This document shows positions 26,701 to 38,700 of a stretch of 64,000 nt of DNA, one piece after another. This DNA comes from Pectinophora gossypiella (taxonomy: Eukaryota > Arthropoda > Insecta > Lepidoptera > Gelechiidae), in the NCBI RefSeq assembly GCF_024362695.1, contig NC_065424.1, positions 11,201,840 to 11,265,839 on the forward strand, read 5' to 3'. Position 1 is the first letter of the stretch. Each line of letters begins with the position of its first letter. The position numbers and the translations under genes were made by a program. A model generated the notes under the pieces. That model did no database searches. It worked only from the letters and a program-made list of their open reading frames with translations, and was not told the origin of the DNA.

Positions 26701-29700
26701 CAATATATTATAATAGGGAATGACAGGGCACGATCTCTTTGTCAACTTAACACGTTTCGGGACAGAACGTCAAATTGTTAATATATCAAAAGTTGTTTTA
26801 ATATAATGTTGCTAATTCCTGTAAACACCATCTAATTTTATTTTAACACGTTGAACGTCAGACTAAAATTCATGGTCTAGCCGAGTGAGTTGCGGCACAG
26901 ATGTGAAATGGTAGACATTGGTGTTTGACATTTCGGAAAATAATGAGTAAGTAAATCGTGTTTTCCTTAAGCGGACTATTATTTTTTAGTTATTTCCAGA
27001 CAATATTCACATAAATCTCTACAATATTTGGACAATTCTCACATTTTTGGCGTGGCCCCAGGGGTAAGTCCATCGGCGGGCATATGGTGTCCGTCATAGC
27101 GTTCAACGTGTTAAGTTATATTAGGTTATATAGCGATCACAATGTCAAAAAGTTACTCCCGTGAGTTTTAGTGACATCGTAACGAAAACTTTGAGGGATG
27201 ATTTAGACCAAGATTCTGAGTTGATATCAATTGGAATTTTCCATCGCAAAAGTATTTTTCACTTGATATCAATTCATAATTGTTTTTATATCCTGTTCTG
27301 TGTACAATAAACTGTTAAATAAATCAATAGACGACCCTGCGAATGTAATGTAACATGTCCACAAATTTTAGAAATACCCTTACTGTCAAGAAGGGTTTCA
27401 CTTCTCATTTGCCAGGCATAAGTCAGCTTTTGATGATTTTCTTCTTTTGTACGGGTATTTTTTTATAAAATTTTAAATCAGAAACAACTAGAGTGTCGCT
27501 AATATTTCGATTACTTATAAATATGTTTTATTTTTTGTTCAATCGAAAAATGGATTTAAGTAATTTACTTTTCTGGTTCACTAAACTACACGAGTTCGCA
27601 TGTCGCCTGGCAACGTCAACTCGCGTCGGCGTGTGAAGCGGTCACACCATGACGCTTCCGGCGGAACCGCTACATCGATTTACCCGGCGTTCATTGCGTA
27701 GTAACACAAGCGCGAGTTGCTGCTGCGCGATACCAAAACAGCAATGATTAATGTGTAAAGTGTTATACTACGATCGGTTCGTGCGTCATTTGTGAGGAGG
27801 AAAGGCAGACAGCCCCCTTAGCCAATAACTATTGCTATTACCAATCCAGACGATAATTTTCTTTTCCTTTCTCAAACTAAAACTCAAAACTATCTTTATT
27901 CACTAGGTAACATACTTACTTACAATTTGAATCTTCAATTTGTTACATAAATAATTATTTTATTGTCGAACGTCTATATCATTCAGCGCTTATCGCTGAA
28001 CGACACCCTGAGCCGAGGTTCGCACCCATCTGGGCACCCTCAGGCCTGTTGTCTTAAACGTTGTACCGGGTGAGAGCCTTCGTTATTTAGTAATTAGAAT
28101 ACATAAAAACATAAACACCCTATACACGTCCCACTGCTGGGCACAGGCCTCCCCTCAATCAACCGGAGGGGTATGGAGCATACTCCACCACGCTGCTCCA
28201 CTGCGGGTTGGTGGAGGTGTTTGGACTAGTAGCCCAGGACCAACGGCTTAGCGTGCCTTCCGAAGCACGGAATCATCTTACTTTTTCGGACAATCAGGTG
28301 ATTCAAAAGTGCAATGCCCTTACCAAACAAAAGACAGTCTCACAGAGTGAGTTCGACACTGTCCCATCGGGAATCAAACCCGGACATCCAGATCGTGAGC
28401 CCATTGCTCTAACCACTAGACCACGGTGGCTTTTGAATTTTAGTTTAGTAATTAGAATATCATAATTTATCTTTGACCTGGGAAACTAGTGAAACTACCC
28501 TACTACTACGTAATTTTTCTGTACCCAAAGGTTGCCTGGAAGAAATTGCTGCATGAGCAATAAGGCCGCCTGTTGTGCTTTTCTGTATATGCTGTCCTTA
28601 TCTCTGTATTTTGTGTCCATTGTGCTCAATAAAGTATTTTATCTATCTATCTATCTACCCAATATGGCTGCATAGTATTGATTCCCAAGAGGTTAGCTAT
28701 TCCCGTGAATTATTGTGTACTATTTATTGTTACTTGTTTACAGACGATGGGTAATCTGCTGGTATTTATCCTTGGAGATCTACTGGCATTCAACACTGTA
28801 TTATGGATCTGCATGGCCATCCCGCTGGTGCACTTCTGCATCCTGCTGCGGCTGCCCGAGACGCCGTCATACCTGATCAAGTGTGGAAAGAAAGAGGTAG
28901 AAAACGTAATAGGCATAGCATTATCCCGTTATCATTTATTTATCCCGCATACCTAACCTGAAGATTTGACGGGTCCGCTTTTTCCAACGGCAAATTCCAC
29001 TTGGTATTTATTAACTCAGAATCATGGTCTGAATCATACCCCTCAGTATCCGTTACGATGTCACTAACACTCTGTTTATTAAAAAAAAAAAAATGTTTAT
29101 TTCTTTCACATTGACAGCCTCCGTGGTCTAGTGGTTAGAGCGTTAGGCTCACGATCTGGAGGTCCGGGTTCGATTCCCGATGGGGACATTGTCGAAATCA
29201 CTTTGTGAGACTGTCCTTTGTTTGGTAAGGACTTTTCAGGCTTGAATCACCTGATTGTCCGAAAAAGTAAGATGATTCCGTGCTTCGGAGGGCACGTTAA
29301 GCCGTTGGTCCCGGCTATTAGCCATAAAAACACCTCCACCAACCCGCATTGGAGCAGCGTGGTGGAGTATGCTCCACACCCCCTCCGGTTGATTGAGGGG
29401 AGGCCTGTGCCCAGCAGTGGGACGTATATAGGCAGTTTATATAATATATGTTAAGTACTAATTAAATTTATAAGTCCCGAAATGGATACTACGTACATGA
29501 CGACAGCGTAACATTCACACGAGACGTGGAGTCTCCCAGTGACACGAATACAGAAATTGTTTTCGTATAAGTATCTATAAGTAAGTGAATAACCCGAGCG
29601 CGAATGCGAGCCTAATTACGTTTAAGAGGCGTGTTTATATATGCCTTCAGTAGACATATTCAATTAACCCACCAACTTTCTCAGTTTATCTGTCAGTTAC

Positions 29701-32700
29701 TTGTCGCTTGCTCTCGTGTTCAATTACGCGACGTAGATTAGTTCATTGGCATGTGTTACCGGTTGGTTTTGTAAACGCGTAACTCTCATATTGAGGTCGC
29801 AGGTTCAAATCCAGCAAAGTTCTAATTCATGTTTGGATTTCGTTAAGGAAAACATCGTGAGGAAACTCAGATAGGTACTACGTGTAGAATGGTGTCTTTC
29901 CGCCCTGCACCAATTCGTTTCGCCGGAATAGATTTACCTCACCCCCTCTGGGGTCTTACTTATTTATTTATTTTTAAATAAAATATGCTCGATTTTTGCC
30001 ACAATCTCACCTGATGGTACGTGATAAAGTGGTGTAGAGTGGATCATGTTTACCTAGCAAATGCCTATTCACTCTAGCCTTGAAGACTCCCAGACTGTAA
30101 CGAGTTGGAACTTAGGACCAAAGTGACCACTCTATATATTTAAGAGCTGGGCTCTTATCCGTGGAGTAATCGCCATTCCTTTCTTCTCTACGCTAAATTC
30201 TTCACCTCCTGATACGACACGACGTTCCTCTTCCTCTCTTTCTTTCAAATTCTTCCTTCTATGATGTTCTTTGACCGATGGCCGCTGGGGCGGAAGGGTT
30301 CTGGGGTGGCGACCACGTGTCGGACGACGCTCAGTGGGTAGGCCCGCTACAAGGTGGACCGACGATCTTGTGAAGGTCGCGGGAAGCCGCTGGATGCGGG
30401 CAGCGCAGGACCGATCGTCGTGGAGATCCTTGGGGGAGGCCTATGCCCAGCAATGAGCGTCGTACGGCTAATGATGATGATGATGTTCTTTATAAATGAA
30501 TCCTGTCGGATCAGGTGGCCAATCATATTTACAAAGGATAGTCATCATCCGTGGAAGTGAAACGTGGACTATGACACAGAGAGACAGAGAGAGGTTGGAA
30601 GCGTTTGAGATGTGGTGTTGGCGAAGGATGGAGGGTATAAACTGGACTGAAATGGTGTCAAATGAAAAAGTGCTGGAAAGAGTTGAGGAAAAGAGAACCA
30701 TATTGAAGACTATAGAGAACCGGAGAGGAAATATGATTGGCCACCTAATACGACACGATTCATTTATAACAAACATTATAGAAGGAAAAATTGAAGGGAA
30801 GAGAGGAAGGGGTAGACCTAGGATAACATTTATGAAACAAATAAAAGAGAAGGTGCAGGTCGTGTCGTATCGGGAGGTGAAGGTTTTGGCGGGAAGAAGA
30901 GAGGAATGGCGGTTACTCCACCGACAAGAGCGCAGCTCTTAAATAGAGAGAGAGAGAGAGTCATCATCATCATCATCATCATCATCTCCCTAGCATCATG
31001 ACGCTTTTCACAAAAAAAGAGAAGGGAAAGGAGAGATAAAGGTGTTTGCAAAGGATAAGTACTCATTAATATAGAAAAATGGTTATTGTTTCAGGAAACA
31101 GCGAAGACGCTGTCATGGCTGCGGTCTTTGCCAGTAGATGATAAGATGATTAGCGAGGAGGTAGACCGGTTGTTAGTGGAACAGACCACCAGTGAGCCCA
31201 AGTTCTCGCCCATGCTGCTTTGTAAGTATATACGATACGATATTCCTTCAACTGAACAGCCTCCGTAGTAGGTTAGAGCCATGGGCTCACGATCTGGAAG
31301 TCCGGGTTCGAAATCCTTTGTAAGACTGTCCTTTATTTAGTTAGGTCTTTGTTTGGCAACGGCCTCCGTGGTCCAGTGGTTGAGCGTTGGGCTCACGATC
31401 CGGAGGTTCCGGGTTTGAATCCCGATGGGATATCACAAGAATCACTTTGTGATCCCCAGTTTGATTAGGACATTACAGGCTGATCACCTGATTGGCCGAA
31501 AGTAAAACGATCCGTGCTTCGGAAGGCACGTTAAGCCGTTGGTAAGGGTAAGGTACTGATGTAAGAACGTAGTCGTTACACAAGTCATGACAGGGGCCTT
31601 TAGCGGCTCAATAGTAACCCTGACACCAGGGTTGATGAGGTTGGTTATCACAACCCACTCGATAGAAGAAGGTAAGGTCATTGCAGGCTTGAATCACCTG
31701 ATTGTCCAAAAAAAGTAAGTTGGTTCCGTGCTCGAGAACTTTCAGCGCTCTCCATTTGTCCGGCCAAGTAGTTAAAAAAAGAAATAAACAAGGTGTTCTA
31801 GTGAGATATGACCCTAATGTCCACCTACTTATAAGTAGGTGGACAGTCTACTCAAATTCCATGTTTTTCTTGACCATTCCATTCTAAGCGTCCTTCAGTA
31901 ATAATGGAAACATCTCAAATATCTGCCAAAATCATAGACCTCGTATGACAAATAGACAACCAATCTCTGTAAAAAAATGTCCGCGACGCATCTTGTCACA
32001 AACGACGGCGTGTAACGATACTTTACAACCTAATTGCACTTTAATTCAACATCAAATTCAAATTCAAAAATATCTTTATTCAATAGGTAACATAGTTACA
32101 CTTTGAATCGTCAATTTTTACATAACGAACGTTTCATCCCCCTAAAACTACTGCAGCTTCTCACAACCTGTATAGCCGGAGAAAAAAAGCTGCAAGAAAA
32201 ACCTCGGCACAGGGACCTAGACGTTTTTTTAAAAAATAATTAAACATAAAATATTTTATACAATTGAGTAATTTAGCTGCCTAATATAAGTTCTCAGACA
32301 GTTAATCCCGCATTCATATCTTCTAAGCCATTATGGCTAACAAGGATCATTAGAAAATAAAACACAAACATAAGCTCACGACTATATCCCAATGACCGGC
32401 CTCTGCGAAAGTTGCTTTACGTCAACAATCGCAGACCGAGCGCGTTTACCGCTGCGCCACCGAGCTCCTCAAAATAAAATTGACGTGTGATTCATAAATT
32501 TTATGCTTGTCGATTGCCTGTCCCTTTCCTTTTCGGCGGATAAGAAAATGACAGATATAACTTAAAAGAAAATTCGACGGTATTTACAGGAATTAGCACC
32601 AATATATTAATTTGAGGGAATATCTACTTACTTAACTTTATGTGTACCTACGTATTTACAACAAGTTTCGGATGCTTTTTTGAAAAGCTTCTCAACGAAT

Positions 32701-35700
32701 GTGAGTCTATTTGTTTATAGGACGTCAGTGGCCAAAACCGAACATTCCAGAAACCAAGTCACGTGACAAACAGATATCAAAACAACGCAACGTGAATAGA
32801 AAAGTTTGTTTAGCCAACTGATTTATGATGTCAATTGACGGTGACCTCTTTATAAAGTGGCTTTTTGTCCTTGATATCGGAACATGGGCCATCATTTTCA
32901 ATTTAGCTGTATATTAATTTTATTTGTTGGTGTTGTCTCCGAGTGTTTGGGTTAGATGTCGTGGCAATTGACTCTTGTGCCGCTGAACTTTTCAATTAAC
33001 TCCAGTTCCTGATGGTCGTCGTTTGTTTTTTATTTGTTTATTGGCTATTGACTATGGCTGATTGGCAATCTTTTTGACAAACGACGAACCAAGTAATAGG
33101 TAGCTAAACTTGCGTTTGTTTTGACATGACTATGTCAACATCATATCAAATTTCCATTAGAACAATAACAAAAAAGCAAGACAGATGTTTGTCGAAATGA
33201 TCATAAGGTGGTGGTGGACGTCCTAAGATAAAAGGGCTAAGATAAAACATCTGTCTTGCTTTTTTGTTATTGTTTTAGTGGAAATTTGATTATTCCTTAT
33301 TCTATGCCCCGGTTATATAATAAATAATAATATTACGAATAGAACGGGCACTTTCCGCCCCACACCACCTAGATTTTCCTCATCCTCTGGCTCGGTGGCT
33401 GGCTAAAGTAAGCCCACTTTAACCGTAAATCGTTAACACGTTGAGTGCCATACTAGAAACCATGTTTAGTGCAGTGAGCCGCAGCGGACACCATGTGACC
33501 GCCAGTATGTCGGGTCCAGGAGGCCGCGTCGGCCACGGTGTGTCCGCATGCCCACGATCACTTCGAAAGCCTCTAGGCGGCCGTCGGCCAGCGTTTCGAC
33601 TGTTTTTACTACGGCAAGTGACCCGCGTGGCCTCACGGTACAATCTGACCCCTTGGCACAAAAAAAAACTAAGTGACTTAGAATTTATGGACATTTCAAG
33701 AAGATGTTTTCAAAAATGTTGTAGGTACATAAAGAAAGTATTTTATATCGTTCAATAGTATGTTATAGTTAGTTACACATTATTTTTTGGTCTTTACTGT
33801 GTTAAATGGATAATAAAACATTACTTATTTTATTTTAACTACTTGTAAATAGTATATCAGGGGGACCGACAGCGTTGTCCGCTCGGCGTCGGCGCAAGAA
33901 CATACGGTTGGACGTTCGCACAGGTCGCGACGGACACTGGTGTCTGCCATATTGTCATATGGCAGACAAGATGTCTCTCGACAGACGAGATGTCTCTCGG
34001 AAAATAATAAGTAAATCGTCGTTTCTGTAAGGCGCCCGTAATTTTTGAGTTATTTCCTGACAATATTTGCGAAAAAACTCTTCAACGATTTTTGGATAAT
34101 TCTCGATTTATTAGTGAAGCGTCAGGGGAAAGTATGCTGTCAGACCCATGGTGTCCGTTATGGCACTCAACGTGTTAAGGAGTAAGGAAGTGGGCGCTCG
34201 GCCGCACGCGGTAACGCGACAAACAATATGAATGAGACTTTTGTATGAAGTGACGTGTGTGGCGCCTTTTATAATAAACTATTTCAATTCTGTTCTATTC
34301 ATGGGAGCAAGCTTCAGAGGCTGCAAAAGATAGCGAGAAGTGGAAATCTGTTATGCGAGCCCACATCCTAATAGGGGATGAAAGGATTAGAAGAGACATA
34401 AATATTCATACTTCATTTAAAGTTACAGTCTAGCGTTTTGGCTAATGAGTAACTCAATTTTAACTTAAATTGCCAAGATGGGTCCGTTAATACTTTTCTT
34501 ACAAGACACTATGTTCAGTCATGAGCAATATAATGTACCCACTTTAGGACTCTGTCGCACTAACATATTTGACATTTAGTGAGACTTACAGTTCAATTTG
34601 TCAAAAAAGTTAATGTGACATGGTACCAAAGTGTATATTAAAGCTCGTGACCGTTCTTGTGTTCTATAGGGCTAACACGCGAAATGTGGCAAAATTTTGT
34701 CCCGGTCATTTTATCGATTCTGACGATATAGTTATGTGGTTTTGTCGATTGGTGGTAATATGTGAACCCAACAGCCTCCGTTTGTCTAGTGGTTGAGCGT
34801 TGTGCTAACGATCCGGAGGTCTCGGGTTCGAACCGTGGCGGGGAAAAAATCACAAAAATCATTTTGTGATCCCTAGTTTGGTTAGGACAATACAGGCTCA
34901 ACTGATTGTCCAAAAGTAAGATGATCGGTGCTTCGGCAGGCACGTCAAGCCGTTGGTCCCGGTTACTACTTACTGATGAACGTACGTAGTCGTTACATGA
35001 GTCATGTCACGGGCCTGTGGCGGCTGAATAATAATCCTGACACCAGGGTTGATGGGGTTGGTAATCCACCTCACAACCCACACGATAGAAGAAGAAGAAT
35101 ATATGAAGTAAATAAGTCATGTTGTTCTGTCAAAATACGAACAAAACCACGTGGCACGGATGTTAGGGAGAAAAACAAACATCAATTTCGACATTTTTTT
35201 TTAAAACGATCGCCAATTTTATCACGTTGCGCATATGTTAGCCCTACTGGACAGTGACCTTATGTCATCATCATCATCATCAGCCGTATGACGCCCACTG
35301 CTGGGCATAGGCCCCCCCAAGGATCTTCACGACGATCGGTCCTGCGCTGCCCGCATCCAGCGGCTTCCCGCGACCTTCACCAGATCGTCGGTCCACCTTG
35401 TAGCGGGCTTACCCACTGAGCGTCGTCCGACACGTGGTCCTTATGTATCAAAAATCAAAAAATCAAAATCAAAAATGATGTGTTTACCAAAAATCAATAC
35501 AATCCTCGTGTTTGGGACAACTTTTAAGCAAATATTTACTTGTGTATCCGCTCTTCTATGCATTCTCTTCGATACATTAGTATTGGTAATAAAGTAAACA
35601 TAGGTGCGATATTCTGTGTTTTTACACTACTTATAATTACTTTTTCCTTCCACAGTTTCAAACAAGACAGCTGTGAAAGCATTCTGGGTGGCGCTAATAG

Positions 35701-38700
35701 TCAATTTGACCAGGGAATTCTGCGGCTGCATAGCAGTGTTGGTCTACGCGAGCCATATCTTTGCGGAAGCCGGCAAGGATCCCCACACCAGCATCGCTCT
35801 GACTCCAAACAAACAGTCCATCCTACTCGCTGCGGTCCAGATCTTCGGCAGCTTCCTCGCCTGCCAACTTGTTGATAGAGCTGGTCGGAAGGTAAAACAG
35901 AAAATATCTCTTTTCTTTTCTGAAAATTAAATCCGTCAATCCATGACAGCCTTGTTTGGAGAAGGTGTGCCTTCTTAGTAAGTATTATAGGTTCGAATCT
36001 TAGGGTGGTATTAATAAACTAATCTCAGCTTCGAGACTGCCCCAAGATCATGTCAATGTGACAGTTCTTATATAAAAACAGGGACTTGAGCATGACCTTG
36101 AGGGCAGTCTCAGCTGAGATTCGTTTATTAACACCACCCGTAGTTTCCAGGATTATGGCACCGGGATTCGGACCCGGGGCCTCCTAATCGAAAGCCCAAC
36201 GTTCAACCACTGGACCACAGAAGCCCACTTAAGACCATTGATGTGCTTTTCCCGGAAATGTTCCTGTTGTATAAAACTCTTTAATAATAAGGACACTGGT
36301 GCTGATTAAAGAACACACCATCTAATTTTATTTTAAGTTATACCTGTCATTTTCTAATCCGCCGAAAAGGAAAGGGACGGGTAATGGACAGGCATAATTA
36401 TGGAACACACATAAATTTTAGGCAGAAGTTTGAAAACCCTTTCAAAATTCTATATTGGCCAATAACCCGACAGAATCAAATTGACAGCACACGTGAAACA
36501 GGTTGCATATAAGCGAGATGCCTATATAATTAAAAAAAGTAATTGTTCATTCATTTTAAAATGTAGATCTACCGCAGATGGCATTAACTACTTGGCCGGA
36601 CAAATAGGGAGCGCTAAAGGCTCTCACCCGGTACAACGTTTAAGACAACAAATCTGAGAGTGCCCAGTTGGGCGCGAACCTCGACTCAGGGCATCGTCTG
36701 AGAGGAAAAATATTTGAGAAAAATTAATCGACGAAATCGTCGACCACGCCGGTGAGGTCCTGAAGTGTTTGGTGTCGCGACCTGATTGGCCGCCTCTATG
36801 GCTAGAATAATCGGGACGTCGGGATCGTATATTACATCCTTCAGACGTAAAATTATGCGCATGCGCGGCTGTTACTAAGCGACGTAACCCACGTCACGCT
36901 TCGATACCCTCTTGAATGGAAAACGCCGTTCTGTAGCAAACTGATGTCGTATAACTAATGACATGTCATAAAGTTTGTCTTTGAAGTTATAATTTTGTTG
37001 CATCGTTTTGCTACTCATCCTCCAATTAATGAACCTGGCTTTGATACACTGAGACCAAGTTACTCTTAAACTTATACTTACTTATATAATATACTATAGA
37101 TCCGTGGTAGCCCAGTTGGCCCTTGCCATCCAGCACAGGCCGAAACCAATGATTGTCGAATTTGTTTTCGATTATCACGTGCTCAGCAGTGAAGGAAAAC
37201 ATCGTGAGGAAACCCACATAACATAACATAAACTGCCTATATACGTCCCACTGCTGGGCACAGGCCTCCTCTCAATCAACCGGAGAGGGTATGGAGCATA
37301 CTCCACCACGCTGCTCCACTGCGGGTGTGGTCTAGTGGTAAGAGCGTTAGGCTCACGATCTGGAGGTCCGGGTTCGATTCCCGATGGGGACATTGTCGAG
37401 GAAACCCACATTCCCGAGAAATACATTTTCGGAATTATGTGACCTAATCATTGGGCTGGTTTTCCCTTCGCGGGTTGGAAGGTCAGACAGGTCGGTTCTG
37501 AACAAAACCGGACCTGTCAAATCTTCAGGTTAGGTAAGTGGACCCTGTGAAAAACGGGATAATGTTAGTGGCATCCCTTTACAATAAGCGTTTCTTTCTT
37601 TCTTTTCTGTCAGACCAACGTGATTGGTGGTGAGCCGTATCGCCATCTATAATGGTCGAGCCAACTGTGTTACTCTTCTGTCGTGTGAGTTATGAGGTGA
37701 ATTACAAACCTCATCAACCCTGGCGTCAGGGTTATTACTGAGCCACCATAGGCCCCTGACATGACTCATGTGACGCCTACTTACTTACATCAGTAAGTAA
37801 CCGGGACCAACGGCTTAACGTGCCTTCCGAAGCACGGATCATCTTACTTTCAATTAGGTAATCAGCCTGTAATGTCCGTACCAAACTAGGAATCACAAAG
37901 TGATTTTTGTATATTGTCCCCACCGGGATCCGAACCCAGATGAGCACAACGCTCAACCACTGGACCACGGAGGCCGTTACGGAGGAGACTGTGTTAGTGA
38001 AAACTGCACTTAAGATAATAATAATAATATTTATTGACAAAAATCGGTACATAGTTTTCCTTAAGTTAAGCATAATTGACATGAATATAATTGAGTAGAC
38101 ACCATAGCTGACTAAGTATATAAATACCTACTTGTATTTCAGTCTATGATGCCTCTCTCCTGGAGAAAGACACAAAAATGTAGCCAGCATACAATCCTAT
38201 GTATCATAAAATACTTATATTCCATAAGTGGTATATATAATTTATTAATACACATCTTATGTAAACACGGAATTACATAAATAGTTAACAAAAATAATGC
38301 TATTTACTGCACTCGTCAAAAAGCCCGCCCCTGACTAATCCGGGCGCGAAGGTGCCCATTACACTAGCCGCATTTCCTCGCTGTACAGCAATGGACAACC
38401 TTTGCGCCAAGAACAATCCGGCACGGGGGTCATCTCCACTCTCTCTTAAACGACGTCCGATTTCCGCTATAAATTTTTTAGCATCGCTACCCCAACAACC
38501 CGTCGTCTCAACAGCAAGCGGGATAAAAATGTAGCGACCTTCTAACTCCCTATTAACCTAAATACTTATTAGAGTGTATTGTTTCTCCCACAGCCTCTTC
38601 TAGCAGTGACCTCTGTGGTAGCAGGGTTCAGTATGTGCCTGCTGGGCGTGTGGTTCTACCTGCAGAGCATCGGCGTGTACATGCCAGGTTGGGTGCCCAT

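Noticed and set aside
33441..33758. Protein-coding gene in the TTAA element
   Set aside because: Opposite-strand frames of similar length overlap it, composition is explained by high GC, and no transposase motif is visible.
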